Notes under the pieces: model-generated
What the model was told of the DNA's origin: nothing
Database searches by the model: none
Seen by the model: the letters and a program-made list of their open reading frames with translations, nothing else
In this document: piece after piece, positions 1 through 10,084 of the stretch
How the letters are laid out: each line of letters begins with the position of its first letter
How positions within the stretch are numbered: position 1 is the first letter of the stretch
From: Entrophospora sp. SA101
Lineage: Eukaryota > Glomeromycota > Glomeromycetes > Entrophosporales > Entrophosporaceae
Assembly: GCA_958430865.1 (NCBI GenBank)
Contig: CAUDNR010001158.1
Location: forward strand, 38,780 to 63,724
DNA length: 24,945 nucleotides
Direction of reading: 5' to 3'
Program-made: the position numbers and the translations under genes

Positions 1-2184
1 TTTTTTTTGTTTTAGTATTTTGAAGTTGACCAATTGTTACTATAAGCAATTAATGATTATAGATGATCTGCACCGTAATAAAATAATATTATCAAATTTT
101 AGGGGGCAATTTTCCTTTTTCGTGTAACAATTTTAATTTGTGATTTACCCAAAAAAAATCTATTTTTATGGAAGACCGTTTTTGCTAGAAAAGGTCCCAA
201 TTGTCGCAGATCCTTTGCTGCGATTAATTGTAGATTCGTTAAAAAGTATCCAAGACAACATTGTGATTGTGATTTATAAGAAAATGTATTGATTCTATAT
301 CATTAAAACAAATAAGTATGCATGCATTAAAATCAGTAAAGTAAATGGAATGTTATAGGAAAGGTTTAACAGTTTTTCAAGAAGAATATTGCTTTGATAA
401 TATTGGAAGAAATTGATAAACTATATATTAATAGCACACAAAAAACATTAAACTGCATGTTTGTAATAAAAAAATGATACATACGGCATAGTGATTTGAT
501 GGCTTATTATGTATACACTGCACAAATAATTATCAAAGAATATAATGGTATCAATACCATTTTGGGGTTCTTGAGCTCAAACTGCCCTTTTGTTAACATG
601 GCGAAGATTAAATTAGCCAATCACGCCCGAACACATTTAAAGATTTATATTTTGCGGTTTAACCGTGGGTTTGATTTAACAATAGTTTAATTGAACTACG
701 GTTAAAATTTTTTTAAAATTATTCTGCTCTTCCTTTCTTAAGTTTTATTGCCTTGTCAATTCCAAAAAGCGAAAAAACTGGTAATGGTTTACAAGTTGCT
801 GCATTTCTACCTTTCAATTCCATCATCAACTTCATCAATCATTCAAATTCCTGATAATGTCATCAATAATAATAACTTAATTCTTATATATATATCATTA
901 GCATCATCGTGATAATATTACTAATGGCATTAAAACTTCATCGGTGGTGGTAGATAAGATTATAAAAAATAATGAAATTCCAAAGTGTCATATTTGTGCA
1001 GTTACATATAGTACTTCAATTTAAAAAAAAACCATACAACTTTGAATTATGGCTTGACGTAAACATGTATTCGACGAATCAAAGAAGTCGTATCCCAGGA
1101 TTTGCATATAGGTAATCCGAAATGTTTGTATTCATTCGTCGCATCCAGAAGAAACATTTGCAAATATATCCTTGAAAATTTTTTTGTTTTTTATATAAAT
1201 AGATAATTGGAATAAAAAAATACGCATTACTTTAATTGTATAATTGTAGTGGTTGAGTTGAACAGATAGAAATGTTCTAAATAATAAAGGTAGAATGAAA
1301 GAAATGGTGGTGGTGGTGGTAAAGAGTATTAAGAAGAATGAAAAGGAAGATGTTCTTTAAAATAATTGCTTAACAAAACAAAAATCATTCTGTTATGTCA
1401 CCGAATTCTATGAAAAAATGTAGAGACAATAGACCAACTGCTCGAGAAATCCGTAATCAAAACGACAAGAAATCTTCAATCGGAAAAATATCTTTCCGGC
1501 GCAAAAATTACAAACGTCATTTTATACAAGCTTGCTTGCTAAATAAATTAAGTCAACAATCTAAATCATTAGAATGATGATGATGATTTGAATAAAAAAA
1601 TAAAAATGCTGTTTTTATTTTCTTTCATTTCGGTGAAAGCAACAAGTGTATTATTTCCTTGGTAAAAATCCACGCTTATTTTCTTTAGCGAGTAAGCAAA
1701 AGTTAGACTAACTAGTGAGTGTTAACAACGATTAGTAACGTAATTTACTTTTAGTGAGTGCTAACAACGGTTAATGAAGTATTGTCCGAAGGTTAATTGG
1801 AAATACTGGCAATTGTAAAACATAAGTTTGTTAAAAACAAGCTGTTTAAGTTGATTTGTAAACAAATCAAAGCAAGTTTGCAATTGATAAATATAAGCAA
1901 GGTCACAATTGAATAAAATGAACTTTATAAAAGCCTTTGAGCTTTGTGAAAGAACCGTATTTACATGCGCTTTAAATATTCGATATTTTGACCAGAATTT
2001 TCATATTCTTGCAACATAGCAAGTAAGTCTAGACTCAATCTATTATCCGACATGCTTGTTCTTAATATTAATCTTGCATTCGCAATTGTATGTTAAAACA
2101 TTAAAACCTGCTACTACTACTACTGGTACTTCTATTGCAACTAATTCTAATTGAATATGATTTGGAAGTATCGGTGGTGCAATG
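1..2184. other. AT-rich intergenic region, no convincing gene
   Basis: I see no gene here that I can defend. It holds A/T homopolymers, a GGT-type microsatellite near 1305-1320, and CTA repeats near 2106-2125. An ATG at 1064 opens a 15-codon exon-like stretch ending at a GTAATCC donor-like site (about 1110), but I could not join it to a downstream exon. A 60-codon ATG frame at 1395-1577 is listed separately. The right end borders the possible extra kinase exon at 2185-2315. Confidence 0.6.
1395..1577 (+). CDS. Short basic ORF, possibly a kinase C-lobe scrap
   Basis: This is an ATG-started frame of 60 codons, rich in Lys, Arg, Asn and Gln, with no membrane segment. Residues 6-20 (MKKCRDNRPTAREIR) resemble the tail of protein kinase subdomain XI, where the invariant Arg lies in a context such as MxxCW....RPTxxEI, but the Trp and several spacer residues are missing. 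No other kinase motif is found upstream in frame. It is either a decayed fragment of one of the many tyrosine-kinase-like genes typical of these fungi, or a chance frame. It is isolated, with no neighbouring gene within 600 bp. Confidence 0.2.
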   Translation: MSPNSMKKCRDNRPTAREIRNQNDKKSSIGKISFRRKNYKRHFIQACLLNKLSQQSKSLE

Positions 2185-2315
2185 TCAGCAGTAATTCTGA
2201 TCATGGTGATGGTGACAAGAAGAAGTAATTGAAAGATTACTTTCAATTGTTGTTTCGAATAAATCTATAGATGAAAATGAAGAATCGGTTGGTTTAATAT
2301 CATCAAGATGCTGCG
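2185..2315 (-). other. Possible alternative last exon of the kinase gene
   Basis: Downstream of the kinase stop, a TACAATTAG acceptor precedes an open frame of 42 codons ending in TGA at 2187-2185. It reads QHLDDIKPTDSSF and continues rich in Ser, Thr and Ile, with four His residues near the end. A GTTAAAT donor inside the last kinase codon (intron 2497-2316, 182 bp) would join it in the correct phase, replacing the final Ser and stop. The intron would be about twice the length of the other three and the donor is not ideal. The protein-like composition is the main argument for it; it may instead be spurious. Confidence 0.25.
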
Positions 2316-2492
2316 CTAATTGTAGGGAAAAAAAGCATCATTTATTTTATGACAAAAATAAAATTGCGTGAACAGTATTTAATATAAATTCCTATAGATC
2401 AAATGATTACAATAATACAAAATATATTACATACATATATATATATCTGATATATTAAAAATAAATAAATATTATATTATATTATATGCTAT

Positions 2493-3966
2493 TTAACTAA
2501 CTACAGTGATTTTTGAAAGATTCGGGACATTTTCTATTACTTTTCCAATTTCCATATTATTAATATTAATATCTTTATCGACATATATTTCTTCTTTTTG
2601 CTCTTCTTCCTTCTCGGTGATTCCTCCTTCAAGTTTTTGATCTTGTTGCAGATCTATGGTAATTGATAATTTTTCTTTTTCATCATCATCATTATTAGTA
2701 GTGGTGGTGGTGAGTAATTTTTTGGTTTTAAGCATTCTATTCATTCTGTTAACTCCTTGTACAAGACAAATTGCTTTTTTGAATCTTTGTCTGGCTGAAA
2801 GATTGCTTTTAACCTTTTCAAGAATATCGAATTTATTGGCCGATCGAAACCAAGGATGTTGTAATGCCTCCTTGGCTGTTATTCTTTTATAAGGGTCGTA
2901 TACTAACATTTTATTTATTAAATCTTTCGCTATGGTTTTTTTTTTATTAAAAAAAAAAAAAGTTTTTAATATTTATAATGTTTTAATAATGCTTTTTTTT
3001 TTAAAAAAAAGTTACCTAAATCTGATATTCCTGTCCAATATTCTTCTTCATAACAATAGTAACCTTTCAAAATGGATTCAAGCAAAGCAGCTTCATTTTC
3101 ACCCCAAAACGGTGCATAACCACATAACATAGTATAAATTATTACACCTAGACTCCAAATGTCAACAGGTTTGCCATGCCCAACTCCTAATAAAACTTCT
3201 GGTGCTACATAACTTTATTTTTTTTCGCAAAAAAATTTTTAGAAATTAGAAATATATTTACTTTTTTGTGAAAAAAAAAATAATTGCAAGTTGGTAGCTT
3301 TACCTAGGTGTTCCACATGAAGTCAATAATATGTCATCAGCACTTTTTACGATTTTTGATAAACCAAAATCCGTTATCATTATATCTGCATTTTCTGATT
3401 TATCTTTGAATAGTAAATTTTCAGGCTTTAAATCTCTGTGGACTACTTCTAAATCATGTAAATACGCAACACCTTCAAGTAATTGTTTAACTAGAGCTGC
3501 AGCATTTTCTTCGGTATATGAGCCTTTGAGCAATAATTGATGAAATAATTCTCCGCCTGTTGCTAAATCTGTTATGATAAATACTCCATCTTTATTCTCA
3601 TATAAATCATGTAAAGAAACTATGCACGGATGATCAACTTTTTTTAACACGTCAAGTTCGGTAGAAAGCATTTTTTCATCTAATAAGTCAAAAAAAATCC
3701 TTTGTTAGTAATTATTTAATTGATTGGTTCCCACATTCTAATAATGATATTGATGGATGTTATGGGTGTTGACCTAGCACTGTTTTCTTTAAGAGTATTT
3801 TCAATGCGTAATCTTTATTAGTTTGTTTTTCTGTACATTCTCTTACAACAGCAAAAGTACCTTCACCAAGCACTTTCTTTGATACTATATATTTGTTTTC
3901 TAGTTCGCGAGGAAATCGAGTTTCTCCATTACCAGACGTTTTAAAAAAATCAAATATTCTTTGCAT
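2493..3966 (-). CDS. Calcium/calmodulin-dependent protein kinase (CaMK1/CMK type), four exons
   Basis: This is a Ser/Thr kinase that should be switched on by Ca2+/calmodulin in the cytosol. Four exons join in frame: 3966-3774, 3679-3304, 3212-3016 and 2929-2493, giving 400 residues. The introns (94, 91 and 86 bp) all have GT and AG ends. The glycine loop GEGTFAVV is at 34-41 and the ATP-binding Lys at 56 (ALK). The alpha-C Glu is about 72, HRDLKPEN starts at 145 with catalytic Asp147, and DFG is at 168-170. The activation loop has TSCGTPSYVAPE, with Thr184 at the site that CaMK kinases phosphorylate in CaMKI. The lobe ends with HPWF near 280. Residues 302-321 (ARQRFKKAICLVQGVNRM) match the autoinhibitory/calmodulin-binding segment. 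A Thr/Asn/acidic low-complexity tail follows. Length is normal for fungal CMKs. Start: first ATG, 33 residues before the glycine loop. All catalytic residues are present, so it should be active. Confidence 0.94.
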
Positions 3967-4965
3967 TTTCTCTCAATAAATTTTAAAATTTTATTTATAT
4001 AAATATTATCCAAATTTTTTTATTATTATTTCCTTTTGTCTGGAAAATATTCATTCTATTTATGAGTAAATGGTACGCGTACTATTTATCGTGCCATCCA
4101 ATATTTAAAAAGGTAAATTAAAATAACTAAAATTATTATATATTTATTATTTTTTTTTCTTACCATTCATTTTTTTATTTAAAATTTATTCGTTATGATG
4201 TAATTAACAATCTTTGGAGGAAAAATAAGAATGCATAAATGTGTGCTTACATCATTACCATAAAAAGAATTTCCTAAATTCTACAATAAAAAAAAAGGCA
4301 AATTAACCGAAAGAAGAAATAATTAAATATTCCATTAAAAATAAACAATAAATATCATTATTTATGCCACGATGTTTTTATATGCATAAAGTTTTTGCTA
4401 ATAATGCAGCCACGCTAATAACGATGACGTTTATCAAAACGTGATATTTTAACATAATTGGTAACAAAACCAGATAAAAGTGCATAAAGGTTTTTTATCT
4501 TTCCTTACTTTTAATCCTTGGGCTTGGATTTCCATACCAACTTTTTTCCCTAGATAAATTATTCGATCTTTCTGTTAGTTATCGTTTTGAGAGTTAGGTA
4601 TTCGTCTTTCGAGATTAATATTTAAGTTTTTTCTGGACTTTTTTGTCTTTTTTCTTAACTCTTTTTTAATAATCACAAAATCTTCTCGCACAATTTGATC
4701 ATCTTTTTTTTTCTTCTTAAAATTGTATGAAATTAATTCTGTTGTAACCAAAAAATTGAAACAATTAAAGAGACCAAAAAGTTAAATTGTAGGTAATTAT
4801 ATCTGATTAACAGTATCACAATTACCATGATCATAATTTCATCGTAATTAATTCCAACATTATCAGATTTACTTTCTTCATTTTTTCTTATAAATTGTCA
4901 AACTTAAGTTTAATTATAACAATGCAGGCAGATACCCAAATCATCTTAAAGAGTTTATGATTTAC
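3967..4965. other. AT-rich region upstream of the kinase gene
   Basis: This presumably holds the kinase promoter and 5' leader, with T-rich and A-rich runs. I see no open frame, hairpin or repeat of note, and I could not assign a TATA box with confidence in such AT-rich DNA. Confidence 0.6.
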
Positions 4966-5372
4966 CTAGTCTTTGACTGGAGCATTGGATCGATCCATCA
5001 ATGAACTAACTACTGAACTTGTCATCGGATCTTCTCCTAATTTATTAGTTGGAGCTGAGTGTTCATCTTGTTACCACATACACGAACCTTCAGCTTTGAC
5101 CCTTGTTAGATTATCTTTTCTCCCAATGAATTCATGACAACTTGTCGAATGAGTTGGTAACCTTCATACACACACAAAAAAATTAAAAGCTACCAACATA
5201 TCTGTGTGTCTATTCCAACACAATATTTCAAAAAAGATCCAATCCCTTTACATTCAAATAAATGTTTTGCATTTTCAGCCAGCATTAATATTAATATTAA
5301 GGATTCGTTCCTTGCTTTTTGGAGCATTGATCTATATGAACCAATAATAATTCTGATGTCAGTTGTGCACAA
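4966..5372 (-). pseudogene. Argonaute relic (Mid/PIWI fragment), broken
   Basis: Reading the minus strand, three pieces follow the order of an Argonaute Mid-PIWI region. At 5372-5190 a frame contains ILILMLAENAKHLFE, then GIGSFLKYCVGIDTQIC. This resembles the Argonaute stretch LIL.ILP...LY..IKRIGD..LGIPTQC. At about 5161-5132 comes VTNSFDKLS, like GGTNSFID..LSF just before the PIWI core. At 5070-4966 comes QDEHSAPTNKLGEDP and then SSVVSSLMDRS, like GADVTHPAP...KPSIAAVV.SMDRS. In-frame stops (TAA at 5073-5071, TGA after VTNSFDKLS), a frame change and a missing segment after TQIC show it is dead or heavily interrupted. The expected catalytic Asp in GADVTHP may survive as the D of QDEH. I saw no N-terminal, PAZ or C-terminal PIWI part. 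The assignment is by motif order only, with no alignment run. Confidence 0.55.
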
Positions 5373-5666
5373 CTTTTACTGCAAGCTCGCTGCCATCTAC
5401 AAGAATAGTTAGTCACTATGAGATATGATGATAATAATAATGACGTAAACTTTGATCACTATAATGGTATTGACAAAAATAGTTTACAGTACTAGAAATT
5501 ATTGTCATACATCACACAGATCTGCAGAATCAAGGGTTTTCTTTGTTATTTTTCTAGATCAATTCTTGATTTATCACAAGTGGTACGTACAACACGATAA
5601 CTTTCAGGATTTGATCAAGGATCAGAAAAAATGCAGAAAAGCCACTTTGGTGTTAGAGTGAATGTA

Positions 5667-5831
5667 CATATGTAAACTCGATAAGTTGGTCACTCGATAA
5701 GTCGGTTTACTCAATAAGTCGGCCAAAATTTTCACCCCATTTTCTTAATATTTAAGTAATTTAATTCGATAAGTCGGTTTACTCGATAAGTCGGTCATAT
5801 GAGCATGACCGACTTATCGAGTTTACATATG
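5667..5831. mobile_element. MITE with 26-bp TIRs and TA target duplication
   Basis: Terminal inverted repeats start CATATGTAAACTCGATAAGT and match at 25 of 26 positions between the two ends. The element (165 bp) is flanked by TA on both sides (5665-5666 and 5832-5833), the hallmark of Tc1/mariner/pogo-type insertion. Inside, the motif CTCGATAAGTCGG recurs: 5677, 5693, 5710 (CTCAATAAG) and 5782, a shortened copy at 5766, and an inverted copy at 5809-5821. The last direct and the inverted copy form a 17-bp-stem hairpin. No transposase is encoded, so it would need a partner elsewhere in the genome. Confidence 0.85.
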
Positions 5832-5833
5832 TA

Positions 5834-6170
5834 ATGATTATATACTATATTAGTTCCATTTTTTACTAAAAAGGCCCCTTTTTTATTGTCCAGACCAAAA
5901 TATTATTTTGTATCAAGTGCGTTTTTCTAATGCATTCCGTATGTACCTATTCAATACCTATACTATACATAATTCTTTAGATTTGTTGAGATAAGGGTTG
6001 ACTGTATTTGCCTTTATTCTAGTTATAATTTAAAGTATAATCATCAGGAAATTTAAGGATTCCTTAAATTTCATGGATTCTTTATTATAAAATTTACAAA
6101 GATCCTCAAGGAATATTTAACTAAAATCAATATAAATAAAAAAAAAATAACAGGTATTTAATTAAATAAA
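5834..6170. other. AT-rich spacer, nothing recognised
   Basis: No open frame, repeat or structure stands out beyond A/T runs and the direct/inverted AAGGATTCCTTAAATTT stretch near 6055-6070. Confidence 0.5.
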
Positions 6171-6299
6171 TTAAAAAAGAAGTTTATTTGCAAAGAATTC
6201 ATTTTTAAAATCAAATCTCTCTATCATATGTACCATTCCTGCAATAGAATTGAATGAAATTACATCATAATGATTTACTAATTTCATGAGGGCATCCAT
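6171..6299 (-). CDS. Small ORF of 42 codons, unknown
   Basis: An ATG frame begins MDALMKLVNHYDVISF and ends in TAA at 6173-6171. It has a balanced amino-acid mix unlike the surrounding AT-rich noise. Another minus-strand frame just upstream (about 6350-6270) reads CWYDYCSKKHPLKYGCPHE, a Cys/His-rich stretch, so this spot may be a frameshifted relic of a longer protein. I do not recognise the family and cannot tell which frame was real. Confidence 0.2.
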   Translation of the reverse strand: MDALMKLVNHYDVISFNSIAGMVHMIERFDFKNEFFANKLLF

Positions 6300-6367
6300 A
6301 TTTTAGAGGATGTTTTTTAGAACAATAATCATACCAACATACTAATACAACAGGTAAAACAGAATGA

Positions 6368-6732
6368 TTAAGTGAAAATGAAATTTCAGCTAACAGAGTG
6401 GAAAATTAACTTTTGATAGAGGACAAAATAAACCAACTTGTATTGATAAGTCCTTCAAAAATTATACTAGATATGTTTGATGGTATTCTACCTGTAGATT
6501 TAATGGAGAAATTTAAAGCAAAAATTGAAAATTCATCTAATGAAATTATACCTATTCAGAAGAAGCAATGCTTCGAGTCTCCAACTCAACTAGATTTCAC
6601 AAATTATTGACAAACTATTCCAGAAATATCTATTGAGGATGAGGAGATGTTGGGAGAACCTATGGAAATAGACTTTGCTATGTTATGCTTCCCCATTATC
6701 TGTTTTTTTTTGAAGTTGCGCATTTTCTTTTA
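6368..6732 (+). pseudogene. Decayed coding relic, family unknown
   Basis: One reading frame runs from 6368 to the TAA ending at 6732 with only two internal stops (TAA at 6407, TGA at 6608). It has a protein-like composition throughout: LSENEISANRVEN, then IEDKINQLVLISPSK and ILDMFDGILPVDLMEKF, and after the second stop QTIPEISIEDEEML. Acidic and hydrophobic residues alternate as in real soluble proteins. There is no usable ATG at the head and no splice sites that clearly remove the stops. It may be the tail of a transposon-encoded or gene-family protein; I do not recognise it. Confidence 0.35.
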
Positions 6733-7244
6733 ATTAATGAATAGATGAATGAAAGAGTGAGCGAAATATAAACCAATATTTCTCAAAGATACATATGCTG
6801 TTTGTTCATAATTCAGCTGTTATTAATTATACTGTCTTTCGGTATACTCTCTTTTGATCAGCTCCTATCTTTTAATGATACTATATATACAGTTCAAGAT
6901 GTAGTTTCAAAAAAATATTGGTCGTGTGACGTTCCTGCAGATCAATAGGGAAGTTTTAACATTAACCAAAAAAATTTTCTTAGCATTAATCTTAATAATA
7001 AAATAATTTCCTTCGTAGTCCTTTTATACAGTGATGATAATAAATAGGAATAATTGACATTTTCTTAAGTTATAGTACTAGTAGCTATAGTAGTAGTAAT
7101 ATAGATTATTAAATATAATATTGTAATTTATATTATCTTGTTAAAGGGAATAAGTCTTATTTTACAAATAGCTAAAATCTCTTGACAATAATATTAATAC
7201 TAATATAGAATTTGTTGTATCAAACTGAGTATTAATATTTTATA
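6733..7244. other. AT-rich spacer, nothing recognised
   Basis: It contains short TAG/TAGTAG runs near 7075-7100 and TAATATTAAT tracts, but no frame or inverted repeat that I can support. Confidence 0.5.
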
Positions 7245-7519
7245 AAACGAATACAACCGAATAAAATGAATAAAATGAATAAAACGAATAAAACGAATAA
7301 AACGAATAAAAATGAGTAAACCGAATAAAACCAATAAAACCGAATAAAACCGAATAAAACCGAATAAAACTGAATAAAACGAATAGACCAAATACACCGA
7401 GCAAAACGAATAAAAACGAATAAAACGAATAAAACGAATAAAACTGAATAAACTGAATAAAAACGAATAAAACGAATAAAATAGACAATTCAAATAGACT
7501 AAACGAATAATTCAAATAA
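7245..7519 (+). repeat. GAATAAAAC minisatellite
   Basis: About 275 bp consists of 9-10-bp units of the form CGAATAAAAC with variants such as TGAATAAAAC, CCGAATAAAAC and CGAATAAAAAC, roughly 25 copies. The plus strand is almost free of T outside the AAT of each unit. Two open minus-strand frames over it encode only Phe/Ile/Arg/Tyr/Ser repeats and are by-products of the unit length, not genes. Confidence 0.92.
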
Positions 7520-8175
7520 AGAATTTGTATTAATATTAATATTAAAAATGTGCAACTGGAAAATGAAAACTCTTAGACCTACCTCGGTTACACGACAAGG
7601 TTTTTTTAAGATAAGATTTCCTTATTTTCTACCAATCATGGGTTTCTGGGTGGTGTGGTAAGAGTATTCCTGGAAAATGGCCTATTCTAAAATTTTATCA
7701 GAATGCCTGGAATTTTATAATAGGATTTTGCTCCCTGGTCTTCATCGCCTTGTTTGATGCTAATACCCTTGTTGTGTAATTAATCAAATATATTTAGTCA
7801 TATACATTCATTTATCAGTGAAATTGGATTAGTCAATTCTTTAGACGCAAAAAGAATAATTTTATTATTTGTATTTCAAATTTCAAGTATGCTTTAAGGA
7901 TATATAAGGTAAATTACAAAATCAAGAAAATAAGTATGTTTTAAGAATTATTAAAATTCAGAGGTATATTTTAAGTGTATAATTAGGATATCTACATTCC
8001 TATTACTGTAAAAAATAAGAATGTTTAATTGTAAAATAAGTATATTCATATATGTTTTGCAAATATAGTGAATCATCTTTTTTGATTTAAATATGTTTTG
8101 ACTTATGTTTTAAGTATGTTTTGTAAAAAATAAGTAGGAAATAATTAGGAAATAAGTATCTAAACTTTTTGTGGG
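7520..8175. other. AT-rich spacer, nothing firm
   Basis: Near 7665-7740 there are two related segments containing TCCTGGAAAATGG and GCCTGGAATTTTA, perhaps a small imperfect direct repeat. AAGTATGTTTT occurs several times between 7885 and 8120. No gene is seen. Confidence 0.45.
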
Positions 8176-8273
8176 GATGGTAGAAAGTAGAAATTAATTA
8201 TGGCACTTGCTATTAAAAACTTAAGTGTAACAACCCTTTATGACAGTGTCAAAATACTTTGGCTGCATGTATA
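8176..8273 (+). repeat. Dispersed repeat, copy 1
   Basis: The sequence from GATGGTAGAAAGTAGAAATT to GCATGTATA is nearly the same as 24233-24352, in the same orientation 16 kb away. Shared landmarks include TATTAAAAAC, TAAGTGTAAC and CTTTATGACAGTGTCAAAAT. This copy lacks about 22 bp present in the other near the CCC tract. It encodes nothing obvious. It is probably part of a dispersed element whose ends cannot be fixed from two copies. Confidence 0.85.
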
Positions 8274-9470
8274 ATTAGAACCATTATATTTATTAATTTT
8301 ATTAATGCTTTTCATACACTTATCCCTACATATAATTTTATGTTTCACTTTTTCATAAAATTCAAAAATTATTCAGAATCAAATTATGTCAAGAAGAAGT
8401 TTTATTGTATTGTAAGTACAGCAGCATAGTGGACATTCGTTTTATCACTTGTGACAAAATTGATCATCAATCTTTTTTGTGTGCTATTATTTTTATCAAA
8501 AAGAATTGTGGTTGTTGTGAACATTGCAACATGTTGTCATTATATATTTTTTTTTTTAATAAAATAGTATTATGATGAATCGAAATTTAAACTACACTCA
8601 TTCGGAATATTGATATATGGTAAGTATTACAAGAGTTTTTAATCACCTTGATCAGAAAAACACTGACTGATCCAAGCATTTTAAAAAGGACGAAAATTTC
8701 ATTTTCTAAACACGATTCTTGATAATAATATATACGTATATTGTAAAAGAAGTCGATTTTTTTGTTATTCCAGATGTGGAATTAGAATTTCGATAAAAAA
8801 ATTCAAAGTAGATTTTTGATTTCTATTCACGTAGAAAACGTTGATTCAGAATTAATTCGTTATTTTTAAACAATAGCTTAAGATTTTATTAAACAATTCA
8901 CCATTATTTAAATAAAAAAATAAAGATTAATTAGGAAACATTTACGGTAAAATATAAAATTTCAATCATAGTGACTTGGAAATTTTAATTAAAATTATAC
9001 ATAAGGAATAATCCTCCTATGAGATTTATGCTTCTTTGTACATATTCTATTAATTTGTCAGTAATTCACATAGATTCATACATTTTCACATTCTTATTAT
9101 CAATCTCCTTATTTTAGCTAAGTTCACTGGATCTAAAGCAACAGGGACTGTGACTTGTAAACCACTACATGAATAATAACAGTATTCCTTTTTTCAATAT
9201 CCGGTACCTTTCAATATCGTGAGGATGCGATTTTTTTTCGTTAATCAGCTACCTGACGTTTATTTTATTCGTATTTTTTTATTTTATTATTATTGCTTCA
9301 TGCAACATTAACGCTATTCTAATTAATGTTAAGAACGTATTAAAAATCTGTGTTCAGTTTTTATAATGAAAAAGCAAAATAATATTTTTTTTTTATTTGC
9401 ATTCAATTAACAATAAAATCGGAACCAAAACTGCATATTAATATTAATGACAAAATATATTTTTTTTTAA
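8274..9470. other. AT-rich spacer, nothing recognised
   Basis: There are A/T runs and short TAT-type repeats only. I found no frame above noise, no paired inverted repeats and no tRNA-like segment. Confidence 0.5.
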
Positions 9471-9707
9471 TTAGTAAACAAGTTTACAACCGAGAACGCA
9501 AGTGAGCTTTTGCTTTTCACCTATTACACAACCACAATTGGGTTTGGATTGCATTTTCTTTGTCGCAAAGAGCAAAGGGCCAAGATAATAGCCTATTTTT
9601 ACTTTTATACATGTAATTTTTTTTCGCAATAAAATAAGATTATGTAGATCAAAATTCTTTCTCAAAAAAATTAGGTTTTTTCTAATTATTGGTTGCATTG
9701 CTTGCAT
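9471..9707 (-). CDS. Doubtful ORF of 78 codons, unknown
   Basis: The frame opens with ATG at 9707 (MQAMQPIIRKNL) and ends at 9471. The first two thirds is Lys/Leu/Ile/Phe-rich, as expected from random AT-rich DNA. The end (NCGCVIGEKQKLTCVLGCKLVY, split here as NCGCVIG and LTCVLGCK) has four Cys in two closely spaced pairs. I recognise no domain and no signal peptide, and there is no neighbouring exon. It is most likely chance, kept because of its length and the Cys pattern. Confidence 0.12.
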   Translation of the reverse strand: MQAMQPIIRKNLIFLRKNFDLHNLILLRKKITCIKVKIGYYLGPLLFATKKMQSKPNCGCVIGEKQKLTCVLGCKLVY

Positions 9708-9860
9708 CAATTCGTTGGAATTCAATTACAAAAACATTTTTGTACGACAAATTTTTGATCACGCCAAAAGCCGAAAAAAACCAGGCACGGCTTAGATGAA
9801 AGTCGCACGACTTACGGATTTTGGAAAGACGGCAAATGGTTTTTATTTTTTTAATTACTG

Positions 9861-9914
9861 AATTAATTAATAATTAATTAATAATTAATTAATAATTAAT
9901 TAATAATTAATTAA
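9861..9914. repeat. 11-bp tandem repeat (AATTAATTAAT), about 5 copies
   Basis: Five near-perfect copies of AATTAATTAAT lie head to tail, pure A/T and self-complementary at 4-bp scale, so it can form cruciform or unpaired DNA. Confidence 0.9.
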
Positions 9915-10084
9915 ATACCTATAATTTTACGAAATCATGATAATATACTTAATTCTTCATGATAAAAACCTCACTGGAAGGATCTTGTGCAAGTAATTTA
10001 ATTTAATTTATTATTATTATATATGAAATGTAAATTTTAAGGCTTCGAAATAAGCTTACAAATCAGACTTTTTAAATAAATATG

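Noticed and set aside
2043..2246. Minus-strand frame with a signal-peptide-like hydrophobic start
   Set aside because: It would have to start at TTG. Another frame in the same place fits a splice acceptor and looks more protein-like.
5206..5412. Plus-strand frame opposite the Argonaute-like fragment
   Set aside because: It has no ATG at the head, and the minus-strand reading gives ordered Argonaute-like motifs.
7200..7515. Two long minus-strand open frames of Phe/Ile/Arg/Tyr repeats
   Set aside because: They lie wholly on the GAATAAAAC minisatellite; the unit length keeps frames open by chance.
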